This document shows positions 8,637 through 16,528 of a stretch of 64,000 nucleotides of DNA, piece by piece. A model generated the notes under the pieces. It was not told where the DNA came from. It saw only the letters and a program-made list of their open reading frames with translations, and searched no databases. Origin of the DNA: Kitasatospora phosalacinea (GTDB lineage: Bacteria; Actinomycetota; Actinomycetes; Streptomycetales; Streptomycetaceae); NCBI RefSeq assembly GCF_000716545.1, contig NZ_JNWZ01000045.1, positions 13,932 to 77,931 of the forward strand, in the 5' to 3' direction. The position numbers were made by a program, and so were the translations under genes. Position 1 is the first letter of the stretch; each line of letters starts with the position of its first letter.

Positions 8637-8984
8637 TCAGCTGCGGGCGCGGTCCTGCCACCGGCCCAGCGCGATCCACGGATCCGCCTCGCAGCGCGCC
8701 ACCGACCAGCCCGCCAGCGGCCCGCCGGGCCCCACCAGCGCCGCCGCACCCGCCCGCAGCGCCAACTCCGCCGCCAGCAGCGAGGCGGCGGTCAGGAAGC
8801 ACACCGCCGCCAGCCCGTCCGCGTCCTCCCGCAGCCGGACGTCGCCGCGCACCCGGACGTGGCACACCCGGGCCCCTTCCAGCGGCAGCCGCAGCAGGGC
8901 CGCCCGCACCGGACCGGACCCGGCGGCTTCCGGGCAGCCGTCCGCGACGGTCGGCGGAACCAGCTCCAGACGGATCGCGTACAT
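8637..8984 (-). CDS. Hypothetical protein
   Basis: This 115-residue product (start MYAIRLEL; an upstream start at 9020 would give 127 residues) is rich in Ala and Leu. It has an Ala/Leu-rich stretch around 70-95 (LTAASLLAAELALRAG) and ends in WQDRARS. I see no catalytic motif or clear membrane anchor. It is divergent from the TrmB/LuxR-type regulator gene at 9260. Codon use looks like that of its neighbours, which supports a real gene, but its function is unknown. Confidence 0.55.
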   Translation of the reverse strand: MYAIRLELVPPTVADGCPEAAGSGPVRAALLRLPLEGARVCHVRVRGDVRLREDADGLAAVCFLTAASLLAAELALRAGAAALVGPGGPLAGWSVARCEADPWIALGRWQDRARS

Positions 8985-9259
8985 TCGTCCAGCGTGGCAA
9001 AGTCCGGGCCGGTCCGGCACGTCGACCGGGTGTCAGATCCCCGCCTGGCACGAATATGACAGTTGCCTGGCGCTCTTCACGCCTCGCCCACCAGTGCGAC
9101 AGAATCTCCGCAAGCCAGTTCTCCCGCTGTCCTGTCAACGCTAGTCTGTCGGCCGGTCAGCAGGAATCCGGGGGGTGCGCGGCACCTGCGCGCTGGAGGT
9201 CGACACATGGGCAGAACCACGAGAACGGGCACTGGGCCGGGCACGCGGAAGACCGACCG

Positions 9260-10276
9260 TTGACCGCCGGCGGCCCGATCGGGCTCGACGCGTTCGGCGA
9301 GGCGGTCTACCGCGCCATGCTGCTCCACCCCGACCTCGACACCGGCGGCCTGGCCGACCACCTCGACTCCACCGAGGGCGAGGTCTGCGAAGCGCTCGAC
9401 CGCCTCGCCGACCTCGCCCTCACCCGCCCCGCCAGCAGCGGCACCCGCTGGCGCGCCGTCAACCCCGAACGCGGCCTCGCCGCCCTGCTCGCCCACCAGG
9501 AGGCCGAGGAGGCCCGCCGCCAGCGCGAAGCCGAACGCAGCCGCGCCGCGATGGCCGGCCTGATCGCCGAGTACGCCAGCCTCCGCGCCCCCGGCGCGGG
9601 CGGCCCGCGCGGCATCGAGATGCTCTCCAGCCTCGACGAGGTCCGCGACCGGCTGATCCAGCTCGCCTGCGACGCCACCGCCGAAGTGCTCTCCTTCGCC
9701 CCCGGCGGCCCGCAGCCCGCCCCCGTCATGGAGGCCAGCCGCACCCTCGACCAGGAGACCCTGGAACGCGGCGTCCGGATGCGCACCGTCTACCAGGACA
9801 GCGTCCGCAACGACCCCGCCACCGTCCAGTACGCCCGCTGGCTGCACGGCCTCGGCGGCGCCGTCCGCACCACGCCCACCCTGCCGCTGCGCATGATCGT
9901 GGTCGACAACGCCACCGCCATCGTCCCGATCGACCCCGACGACCCCCGCAAGGGCGCCGTCGTGCTGCAGAGCCCCGGCGTGGTCGCCGCCCTGCGCGCC
10001 CTGTTCGAACAGGTCTGGGAGCACGCCCGCCCGCTCGGCGAGAGCCCCCAGCGCGACCCGCGCGGCCTCACCGGCCAGGAACGCGAACTGCTGCGCCTGC
10101 TCGCCGAGGGGCTCACCGACGAACGGGCCGGCCAGCGCCTGGGCGTCTCGCTGCGCACCGTCCGCCGGATGATGGCCGACCTGATGGTCCGGATGGACGC
10201 CCGCAGCCGCTTCCAGGCGGGCATCCAGGTCGCCGCCCTCGGCTGGTTGGAGACCGCCGAGGACGCCCCCGCCTGA
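9260..10276 (+). CDS. TrmB/LuxR-type transcriptional regulator
   Basis: This regulator of about 338 residues has three parts: an N-terminal winged-helix TrmB-like segment (LHPDLDTGGLADHLDSTEG), a middle domain similar to the phospholipase-D-like module of this family (LACDATAEVLSFAPGG to LRALFEQVW), and a C-terminal LuxR helix-turn-helix (LTGQERELLRLLAEGLTDE). It has no receiver domain. This architecture is common among streptomycete regulators near natural-product genes. The start is inferred: TTG at 9260 has GGAAG 8 bp upstream and overlaps the stop of a possible 18-codon leader ORF (ATG at 9207); longer in-frame starts exist but look non-coding. The target genes are not evident. Confidence 0.82.
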   Translation: MTAGGPIGLDAFGEAVYRAMLLHPDLDTGGLADHLDSTEGEVCEALDRLADLALTRPASSGTRWRAVNPERGLAALLAHQEAEEARRQREAERSRAAMAGLIAEYASLRAPGAGGPRGIEMLSSLDEVRDRLIQLACDATAEVLSFAPGGPQPAPVMEASRTLDQETLERGVRMRTVYQDSVRNDPATVQYARWLHGLGGAVRTTPTLPLRMIVVDNATAIVPIDPDDPRKGAVVLQSPGVVAALRALFEQVWEHARPLGESPQRDPRGLTGQERELLRLLAEGLTDERAGQRLGVSLRTVRRMMADLMVRMDARSRFQAGIQVAALGWLETAEDAPA

Positions 10277-10282
10277 CGCCCG

Positions 10283-12364
10283 CTACCGCCGGTGCTTGCC
10301 GCTGGTCGGCGCCGGAGCCGGGTACGGGATGCGCAGCTTGCGCGCGAACGGCGCCACCGAGGCGCCCACGCCCAGCGGACGGGCCAGCACGAACAGCGAC
10401 AGCAGCACCGCCAGCGCGCCCGCCGCCAGCCCCGCCAGGCTGCCGAACAGCCCCGCGCCGAACCGCCCCGCCAGCCAGTGCGCGGCCAGGGCGCCCGGCA
10501 CGCACGCCAGCACCAGGCCCAGGTGCAGGGTCACCAGCCGGCCGCCCTCCAGCCCGCTGCCGCGCCGCCCGCCGCGCCGCGTCCCCAGGTCCACGGTGGC
10601 GTCCGCGCCCGGCGCGAAGGCGTCGGTGCGCAGCATCATCGTGGCGTCCGGGTTCCCGTCCGGCCGCCGCGGCGCGGGCACCGCCGCCGGGGGCGCGCCC
10701 TTCGCCAGCCGGCGGCCCAGCGCCGCCCCGGTCACCACCGCCGACAGGGTGGCCGCCACGGTGTGCGCGACCGCCATGCCGATCACCTTGTAGCGCAGCG
10801 GCAGCGTCTCGTACGCCACCCAGCACAGCGCCGCGTTGGTGCCGGTGGACACCAGGGTCAGCCAGAACGGCGTCCGGGCGTCGCCCATCGCGTAGAACCC
10901 GCGGGCCAGGCCGTACTGGGCGCAGAACGCGGGCAGGCCGACCGCGAAGGCCATCAGCAGCAGGCCCACCACCATCGCGTCGTCGTGCACGGTCGACCCG
11001 GAGCCGTAGCCGTACGCGGCCATCGCGATCTGCGAGCCCAGCGCGAAGAACAGCACCGCCGCGGTGACCACCATCGCCGCCGAGGAGCGCAGCACCCCCG
11101 ACAGGTCCTCGCCGATCTTCCGGTAGTCGCCCGCGGTGGCGGCCCGCGACATGCCCGGCAGCAGCGCCGTCACCAGCGACACCGTGATCACGCCCTGCGG
11201 GACCACGAACAGCGCGTAGGCGTTGTTGTAGGCGGAGAAGCCGCGGCCGCCGGGGATGCCCGCGTCGTGCGCGGCGGTGCCCGCGCTGGTGCTCAGGCTG
11301 GTGATCACCGCGAAGGACAGCTGGGTGGCCACCACCAGGGCCAGCGCCCAGCCCGCCGCGCGCAGCGGCCGGGTCAGGCCCGCGCCGCGCCAGTCGAAGC
11401 GCGGGCGGTAGGTGAAGCGGGCCGAGCGCAGCGAGGGCAGCAGCGCGGCGGCCTGCACCACGATGCCCAGCGTCGAGCCGACGCCCAGCAGCAGGGCGTC
11501 GCCGCTGCTCACCTGCTCGGCCTGGTAGGCGTGGTGGCCCATCGCCAGGTAGCCGCCGAACACGCCGATCGCGACCACGTTGTTCAGCACCGGCGTCCAC
11601 ATCATGGCGCCGAACCGGTCGCGGGCGTTCAGCACCTGCCCGAGCAGGGTGAACACGCCGTAGAAGAAGATCTGCGGCAGGCAGTACCGGGCGAAGGTGA
11701 TCGCCAGTTCGCGCTGCACGCCGTCGAACTCGGCGTAGAAGTCGACGATCTGCGGGGCGAACAGCCAGGCGCCGAGCGTCAGCACCACCAGGATCGTCAC
11801 GCACAGGGTCAGCAGCCGGTCGGTGTAGGCCTGGCCGCCGTCCCCGTGGGTCTGCATCGCGTGCACCAGCTCCGGCACGAACACCGAGGCCAGCACGCCG
11901 CCGATCAGCATCATGTAGACGATGTTCGGCAGCGAGTTCGCCACGTTGAACGCCTCGCCGGCCGGACCGGTGGTCAGCGCGGCCACGATCACCGCGCTGC
12001 GCACGAAGCCCAGCGCCCGGGACGCCAGCGAGCCCAGCGCCATGATCAGGCCGTTGCGGCCGGTGGAGGCGGCCGGCTTGGCCGGGGGCGGCTCCGGGGC
12101 CTCGACCCGCTCCTCGCTCGTCCGGGGCGGCGGCACCGGGCGCTCCGGGGCCTGCGGTCCCTGCGGGGCGTACGGCGACCAGCCGGACTGCTCGAACGCC
12201 TCGGCCGGGATCCGGCCCAGCTGCATGGTCGGCTGGTCCTGCCCGGGCCACCCGCCCTGCTGGTACGGGTCGGGCTGCTGCCGGTAGGGGTCGGGCTGCG
12301 GCGGGTGGGGGCCACCCTGCCGGGAGTACGGGTCGCCGGAGTCGTCCGCGGTGTGCGTGGTCAT
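10283..12364 (-). CDS. murJ: Lipid II flippase MurJ (MviN) with long N-terminal tail
   Basis: This 693-residue MVF/MOP-family protein has about 14 transmembrane helices and would flip lipid II across the membrane for peptidoglycan synthesis. The family start appears around residue 110-140 (SLASRALGFVRSAVIVAAL, NVANSLPNIVYMMLIGG), and PQIFFYGVFTLLGQVLNARDRFG is also typical. The first ~105 residues are a cytoplasmic Pro/Gln/Tyr-rich tail (repeats like DPYRQQ) of the kind seen in actinobacterial MurJ. The chosen start (MTTHTADDSG) drops a further upstream extension that reads like non-coding sequence. The C-terminus holds two more membrane helices and a basic tail. It is a single-gene unit facing the 9260 regulator tail to tail. 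Confidence 0.93.
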   Translation of the reverse strand: MTTHTADDSGDPYSRQGGPHPPQPDPYRQQPDPYQQGGWPGQDQPTMQLGRIPAEAFEQSGWSPYAPQGPQAPERPVPPPRTSEERVEAPEPPPAKPAASTGRNGLIMALGSLASRALGFVRSAVIVAALTTGPAGEAFNVANSLPNIVYMMLIGGVLASVFVPELVHAMQTHGDGGQAYTDRLLTLCVTILVVLTLGAWLFAPQIVDFYAEFDGVQRELAITFARYCLPQIFFYGVFTLLGQVLNARDRFGAMMWTPVLNNVVAIGVFGGYLAMGHHAYQAEQVSSGDALLLGVGSTLGIVVQAAALLPSLRSARFTYRPRFDWRGAGLTRPLRAAGWALALVVATQLSFAVITSLSTSAGTAAHDAGIPGGRGFSAYNNAYALFVVPQGVITVSLVTALLPGMSRAATAGDYRKIGEDLSGVLRSSAAMVVTAAVLFFALGSQIAMAAYGYGSGSTVHDDAMVVGLLLMAFAVGLPAFCAQYGLARGFYAMGDARTPFWLTLVSTGTNAALCWVAYETLPLRYKVIGMAVAHTVAATLSAVVTGAALGRRLAKGAPPAAVPAPRRPDGNPDATMMLRTDAFAPGADATVDLGTRRGGRRGSGLEGGRLVTLHLGLVLACVPGALAAHWLAGRFGAGLFGSLAGLAAGALAVLLSLFVLARPLGVGASVAPFARKLRIPYPAPAPTSGKHRR

Positions 12365-12668
12365 CGGACCCCCCGTCGATCGGTGCCCGTCCGGCGTTGC
12401 GTGGGTGAGTGCGGGAGGTCGGCCCTGGTCCGGACTCCGCCTGCCGGTTGCAGGGTGCACCAGCCGCAGAAGTCTGCCCCACTTCGGCACCCGATGGGGA
12501 GTCGGGTGCCGACCGGCGGGGTGTTCGACCGGGTCGCACCGGTGTCCGGTGGCCCCGCCGCACCCGCCGGGGAGAGCCGTTTGCGCCCGGAAACACGCGG
12601 AATGCTGCCCACGCCGTTCCCCCGGGCGGAGGATGCGGGCAACGCGGTGTGACGTTGCTCACTGACCG
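12365..12668. other. Non-coding upstream region of murJ with a hairpin
   Basis: About 300 bp between murJ and the end of the PAP2-type gene. I see no convincing ORF. An 11-bp stem (12484-12494 with 12502-12512, 7-nt loop) lies in the likely murJ leader and could be a terminator of the upstream minus-strand gene or an RNA structure. No clear -10/-35 pair stands out. Confidence 0.5.
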
Positions 12669-13541
12669 TCAGGAACGGCCCGGATCGCGCTCCGTGACCG
12701 GCCCCGGCCGTTCCACCGGCGCCAGGGGTTCCGCCGGCTCCAACCGCGACGCCAGCACCCGCTGAACCCGCGGCCCGGCCCGCCGGCGCAGCAGCCGCAC
12801 GTCCAGGTCGAGCCGGCCCGGCCGCCACAGCTCCACCGCCAGCGCGGGGCCGGCCAGCACCGCGGCCGCCGCCGCCCAGGACGCCAGCACGTCGCTCGGC
12901 CGGTGCGCGCCCAGCGCGATCCCGGTCCAGCCCACCGCCAGCACGGCCAGCGCCGCCGCGGTGCCCGCCGCCGCCCGGGCCGGCCGCTCGATCCGCGGCC
13001 ACACCAGCGCCAGCAGCGCCCCGCAGGTCACCGCCGAGGCCAGCGCGGGCCCGGCCGGGAAGGCCGCCCCGGAGCCGAGCGCCACCGGGTCGGCCAGGTG
13101 CGGCCGGGGGCGGCCGATCAGCTCCCGCCCGACCCCGCCGACCGCCCAGCCCAGCAGCGCGGCCGCCGCCGACCAGCCCGCCAGCGCCCGGGCGCCGCGC
13201 ACCCACAGCCACCCCGCGACCGCCCCGAGGGCCGCCCGCATCACCCACGGCGCGCCCAGGTCGGCCAGCGTCCGCATGGCCGCCGTCCACACCGGGTGCC
13301 GCAGCGCGTACCGGTGCAGCGGCGACACCCACCCCTGGTCGAACCGGGCCAGCGGCGCCCAGTCGGCCTTCACCATGACCAGCAGCACCGCGAACACCAG
13401 CGCACCCGCCAGGGCCGGCCAGGCACAACGGGACGCCCTCGCGCGTTGTACCGGAGGACGGGCCGGGGAACGGCCGGTGCGCCGGCCGCCGTCCGGGCGC
13501 CCGGCGGCCGCCCGGGGATCGCGGTCGATGGGCTGGTGCAT
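12669..13541 (-). CDS. PAP2-superfamily membrane protein, probably catalytically degenerate
   Basis: This 290-residue membrane protein has a basic N-terminus and about five to six helices, with the layout of PAP2 (lipid phosphatase-like) proteins. The three active-site motifs are recognisable but altered. KxxxxxxRP appears as RELIGRPRP. PSGH appears as FPAGPA, with Pro in place of the catalytic His. SRxxxxxHxxxD appears as TGIALGAHRPSD, keeping His and Asp but losing Arg. I therefore infer weak or no phosphatase activity, or a different substrate. The start is the ATG at 13541; longer reading frames upstream look non-coding. It is transcribed away from hrdD. Confidence 0.8.
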   Translation of the reverse strand: MHQPIDRDPRAAAGRPDGGRRTGRSPARPPVQRARASRCAWPALAGALVFAVLLVMVKADWAPLARFDQGWVSPLHRYALRHPVWTAAMRTLADLGAPWVMRAALGAVAGWLWVRGARALAGWSAAAALLGWAVGGVGRELIGRPRPHLADPVALGSGAAFPAGPALASAVTCGALLALVWPRIERPARAAAGTAAALAVLAVGWTGIALGAHRPSDVLASWAAAAAVLAGPALAVELWRPGRLDLDVRLLRRRAGPRVQRVLASRLEPAEPLAPVERPGPVTERDPGRS

Positions 13542-13875
13542 GACAGACACCTTCCCAGCGGCGGGGAGCGAACCGGCGCTGGAGCGATAGCGATTCGGCA
13601 TCGGTTGTGCGGACGCGCCGCGAAGACGCGGCACTGATCCGGTGCCGAACGGGTAGCCGCCCGGCGGACGCCCGGTGTGCGGAGCGCGTCACGCTACGTG
13701 TACCGGTCGGATGAAAATCGGCAGGATACTGCATCCCCGACGGAAAACTGAGCCACTTGGGAATGTTGTCCGATTTCTGTGCGTTGGATCGTTACGTGTG
13801 AGCCACGAACGGCCCACACGGTTGTGCCGAGTGGCGGAACGGAGCGCCTTCGGCAGCGTCAGTGAGGGAGCAAGC
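13542..13875. other. Intergenic region between the PAP2 gene and hrdD
   Basis: This 334-bp divergent region has no supported ORF. It is more AT-rich towards 13720-13800 and contains the SigR-type promoter annotated separately. A promoter for the leftward PAP2 gene must also lie here, but I cannot locate it. Confidence 0.6.
13759..13785 (+). promoter_or_regulatory. SigR-type promoter of hrdD
   Basis: GGGAAT (13759-13764) and GTT (13783-13785) are separated by exactly 18 bp. This matches the consensus of the thiol-oxidative-stress sigma factor SigR in Streptomyces (GGGAAT, 18 bp, GTT). It lies about 90 bp upstream of the hrdD start. One hrdD promoter in S. coelicolor is known to be SigR-dependent, which fits. 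Confidence 0.75.
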
Positions 13876-14847
13876 ATGGCCACCCGTGCCGTCGTACGCG
13901 ACAGGGCCGATCGGACTCGCACCGCCCGCCCGACCAACCTCGAAGCCGACCGCGACCTGGTCGGCATGTACCTCGACGAGATCGCCAGGACGCCCCTGCT
14001 CGACGCCGCGGAGGAGGTCGAGCTGTCCCTGCGGATCGAGGCCGGCGTCTTCGCCCAGCACCTGCTCGACGAGGAGGAGACCCTCGACGGCGTCACCACC
14101 GAGGAGCTCCGGGCCGTGGCGGACGACGCCGAGCGCGCCAAGGACGTCTTCATCCGGTCCAACCTGCGCCTGGTCGTCGCCGTCGCCCGCCGCTACCCGC
14201 GCAGCGGCCTCCCGCTGCTCGACCTGATCCAGGAGGGCAACGCCGGCCTGGTCCGGGCCGTGGAGAAGTTCGACTACTCCAAGGGCTTCAAGTTCTCCAC
14301 CTACGCGACGTGGTGGATCCGCCAGGCGATCACCCGGTCCATCGCCGACCAGTCCCGCACCATCCGCCTCCCCGTCCACCTGGTCGAGGAGCTCGGCCGG
14401 ATCCGCCGGGTGCAGCGCGAGAAGGCCAAGGAACTGGGCCGCGAGCCGGAGCCCGCCGAGATCGCCGCCGAGCTGGACACCACCGAGCAGCGCGTCAAGG
14501 ACGTCCTGGACTGGGCGAGGGACCCGGTCAGCCTCAACATGTCGGTCGACGACGAGGGCGAGACCCAGTTCGGAGACCTGGTGGAGGACACCGGCGCGGT
14601 CTCCCCGGAGGACGCGGTCATGGTGATGCTGCGCCGCGAGGAGCTGGACGACCTGATCGGCCGCCTCGACGACCGCACCGCCTCCATCATCCGCAGCCGC
14701 TACGGCATGGAGGACGGCCGCGAGCGCACCCTCACCGAGGTCGGCAAGCAGCACGGCCTCACCCGCGAGCGGATCCGCCAGATCGAGAAGCACGCCCTCG
14801 CCGAGCTGAAGAAGATCGCGGACCACGCGGGCTTCGAGGCGGCGTAG
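13876..14847 (+). CDS. hrdD: Principal-like RNA polymerase sigma factor HrdD
   Basis: This 323-residue group 2 sigma-70 factor carries regions 1.2 (DLVGMYLDEIARTPLL), 2 (NLRLVVAVARRY, DLIQEGNAGLVRAVEKFDY, KFSTYATWWIRQAI), 3 and 4 (TLTEVGKQHGLTRERIRQIE). It lacks the long N-terminal extension of HrdB. It would direct RNA polymerase to a subset of vegetative-type promoters and is normally dispensable. ATG 13876 has GAGGGAG just upstream; in-frame sequence before it is the promoter region. The small gene at 14892 follows 44 bp later. The name hrdD rests on size, the SigR promoter and the neighbouring mscL; a related Hrd paralogue cannot be excluded. Confidence 0.88.
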   Translation: MATRAVVRDRADRTRTARPTNLEADRDLVGMYLDEIARTPLLDAAEEVELSLRIEAGVFAQHLLDEEETLDGVTTEELRAVADDAERAKDVFIRSNLRLVVAVARRYPRSGLPLLDLIQEGNAGLVRAVEKFDYSKGFKFSTYATWWIRQAITRSIADQSRTIRLPVHLVEELGRIRRVQREKAKELGREPEPAEIAAELDTTEQRVKDVLDWARDPVSLNMSVDDEGETQFGDLVEDTGAVSPEDAVMVMLRREELDDLIGRLDDRTASIIRSRYGMEDGRERTLTEVGKQHGLTRERIRQIEKHALAELKKIADHAGFEAA

Positions 14848-14891
14848 TGGACGGGCCGTCGGGGCCCGCGGCCGGTCCTACAGTGGAGGGC

Positions 14892-15080
14892 ATGACCTCC
14901 CCGGACGCACCGCAGCCCGAGCCCCGGCCCGCCCCCGCCCCCCGGCCCCGACTGGTCTTCGAGGACCCGTTCGACCGGCAGACCTCCGACGACACCGACC
15001 GCGGCTGGGGCGACTCGTCGGGGGAGCGAGGGCTGGACTGGTACCGCAGCCAGCGGCCCCCGCACCACGGGGAGAAGTAG
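14892..15080 (+). CDS. Small conserved-type hypothetical protein
   Basis: This 62-residue protein has GGAGGG before its ATG and normal codon use. It begins with an Ala/Pro-rich run, followed by LVFEDPFDRQTSDDTDRGWG and a tail LDWYRSQRPPHHGEK. It has no membrane segment or Cys. Proteins of this kind (FEDPFDxQTxDDTDxGWGE) are common in streptomycetes as I remember, but no function is known. It lies downstream of hrdD and faces mscL. Confidence 0.7.
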   Translation: MTSPDAPQPEPRPAPAPRPRLVFEDPFDRQTSDDTDRGWGDSSGERGLDWYRSQRPPHHGEK

Positions 15081-15098
15081 CCCGAGCGGTGGCGGGGC

Positions 15099-15515
15099 TC
15101 AGCCGCGGCGCACGAGCGCGTCGCGGATCTCGGTGAGCAGTTCGACCTCCTTCAGTTCGGCGTCCAGGGCCTCCTCGTCCTCGGTCCTGCGCCTGCGCAT
15201 GAAGTGGTTCATCGGCAGGATCAGCAGGAAGTACACGACGGCCGCGGTGATCAGGAAGGTGAGCGCGGCGCTGAGCACCGAGCCCCACAGGATGAAGATG
15301 CCCGAGGTGACGTTGCCGGCGGCGTCCACCTCGCACGGGCCCTTGAGGCAGGAGGTGTAGGCGGCCAGGTCCTTGGTGCCGAACAGGCCGACCAGCGGGT
15401 TGATCACGCCCTTGACGAACGCGTTGACGACGCTGGTGAAGGCGGCGCCGATGACGACGGCGACGGCCAGGTCCACCACGTTGCCGCGGAGCAGGAATTC
15501 CTTGAAGCCTTTCAT
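15099..15515 (-). CDS. mscL: Large-conductance mechanosensitive channel MscL
   Basis: This 138-residue protein begins with the typical MKGFKEFLLRGNVVDLAVAV, has TM1 (about 14-40), a periplasmic loop and TM2 (about 75-100: LTFLITAAVVYFLLILPMN), and ends with a charged helix (TEIRDALVRRG). It forms a homopentameric pore that releases solutes on hypo-osmotic shock. The loop contains a Cys pair (SCLKGPC), often seen in actinobacterial MscL and possibly a disulfide. A 48-bp gap separates it from the upstream CpaB-like remnant. Confidence 0.96.
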   Translation of the reverse strand: MKGFKEFLLRGNVVDLAVAVVIGAAFTSVVNAFVKGVINPLVGLFGTKDLAAYTSCLKGPCEVDAAGNVTSGIFILWGSVLSAALTFLITAAVVYFLLILPMNHFMRRRRTEDEEALDAELKEVELLTEIRDALVRRG

Positions 15516-15563
15516 GCCGCGTCGAACGGCGGACGCCCCCGGAGGTCACGGGTGAACCCGGCG

Positions 15564-15824
15564 TCACCGGGTTGACGCCACCGGGCAGCCGGCCGCCCCG
15601 CCGGGCCCCCCGCCGCCCGGCGGCGGAGCCCCCCGCAGCGGGCAGGCGAGCAGCGCGGCCGCCAGCACCAGGCACCCCGCCGCGAACCGCCCGGGACGGC
15701 GCCGCAGCGCGCACCGCAGGCGGTGGCGCCCCCGCGCCGTCCCCCGGATCGGCGGGAAATCGGGCACTTCGCGCCGCGGCGGCACCAGCGCCGCGGGCAG
15801 CGGAGGCAGCACGAACGAAGTCAC
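15564..15824 (-). pseudogene. Truncated CpaB/SAF-domain-type protein remnant
   Basis: This 86-codon frame (GTG at 15824) encodes a Pro-rich start (VLPPLPAALVPPRREVPDFPPI), a basic run and one hydrophobic helix (FAAGCLVLAAALLACPL), then a short Gly/Pro-rich tail. In streptomycetes the gene between mscL and the FmdB gene usually encodes a ~200-residue protein with such an N-terminus followed by a SAF domain (Flp pilus CpaB/RcpC type). Here the protein stops right after the helix and mscL begins 48 bp later, so the SAF domain is missing. I read it as a C-terminal deletion remnant. It could also be a small functional membrane protein. Confidence 0.55.
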
Positions 15825-15920
15825 GGCAGCAGCCCTCCAGGCAGGTCCCCACGCGCCCCGGCCGGGGTCGCGCCGCCCATCCTGCGACCCGCCCCCGCGC
15901 CCCCGCCGCGGATTTCCCCA

Positions 15921-15951
15921 CCCTGTGGAAAACCCCGCCCTGTGGAAAACC
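15921..15951. promoter_or_regulatory. Two DnaA-box-like sequences in direct repeat
   Basis: The 14-bp sequence ccctgtggaaaacc occurs twice, 17 bp apart (15921-15934 and 15938-15951). On the minus strand each contains TTTTCCACA, which fits the general DnaA box TTWTNCACA. Streptomycete boxes usually read TTGTCCACA, so this is a near match. It lies in the 295-bp gap between the CpaB-like remnant and the FmdB gene, which otherwise holds only a terminator. Confidence 0.4.
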
Positions 15952-16066
15952 GCGCTCACCCTCCGGGGTGAACCCCTGCGCCGTCCGGCCCTCGCACCGC
16001 CGCACCGCCCGGCCCCGCCCGCCGCACCCGTCCGGGTGGCCCCGCGTGACCCGCCCCGGAACAGCA

Positions 16067-16103
16067 CGGAGCCCCCGCCCGGCACGGCCGGACGGGGGCT
16101 CCG
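16067..16103 (-). terminator. Terminator downstream of the FmdB gene
   Basis: An 11-bp perfect GC stem (16067-16077 with 16093-16103) with a partly self-pairing 15-nt loop begins 17 bp past the stop codon of the FmdB-type gene. Confidence 0.6.
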
Positions 16104-16119
16104 CGGAAGACCCGGAGGA

Positions 16120-16434
16120 TCAGCTCGCGGTGGACGCCGAACTGCTGCTGGAGGAGCTCGTCGAGGCGGCGGAGGAACCGCCGGAGGAGGAGCCGCCGGA
16201 GGCGGTCGAGGACGAGGACGTCGAGGACGACGAGCCGGTCACCGAGCCGCTGGAGCTGGAGCGGCTGTCGGTGCGGTAGAAGCCGGAGCCCTTGAAGACC
16301 ACGCCCACGGCCGAGAAGACCTTGCGCAGCTTCCCCTGGCAGTCGGGGCACGTGGTCAGCGCGTCGTCGCTGAACTTCTGCACCGCCTCGAGGCCGTTGC
16401 CGCACTCGGTGCACTGGTACTGGTACGTGGGCAC
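16120..16434 (-). CDS. FmdB-family zinc-ribbon protein with Ser-rich tail
   Basis: This 104-residue protein starts MPTYQYQCTECG and has two CxxC pairs (CTEC, CPDC), the FmdB/putative regulatory zinc ribbon. The ribbon takes the first ~45 residues, followed by VFSAVGVVFKGSGFYRTDSR, another family hallmark. From residue ~58 the tail is almost only Ser, Gly, Thr and Ala, a low-complexity region frequent in actinobacterial members. The molecular role is not known. It precedes the CpaB-like remnant and mscL on the same strand, a neighbourhood that recurs in streptomycetes. Confidence 0.9.
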   Translation of the reverse strand: MPTYQYQCTECGNGLEAVQKFSDDALTTCPDCQGKLRKVFSAVGVVFKGSGFYRTDSRSSSSGSVTGSSSSTSSSSTASGGSSSGGSSAASTSSSSSSSASTAS

Positions 16435-16528
16435 TTCCGCTTCCTCCTGTCACTCCCCCTGGCACTCTCACGCCATGAGTGCTAACGACGGTCCATGATG
16501 CGGCATTCCGCTGGTGGAGTCCAGCGGC

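Noticed and set aside
9063..9263. Separate small gene before the TrmB/LuxR regulator
   Set aside because: The translation is basic and low-complexity without a family. At most the final 18 codons could be a leader peptide.
16120..16260. Ser-rich tail of the FmdB protein as a frameshift artefact
   Set aside because: Such low-complexity tails are common in actinobacterial FmdB proteins and the frame is continuous with the zinc ribbon.
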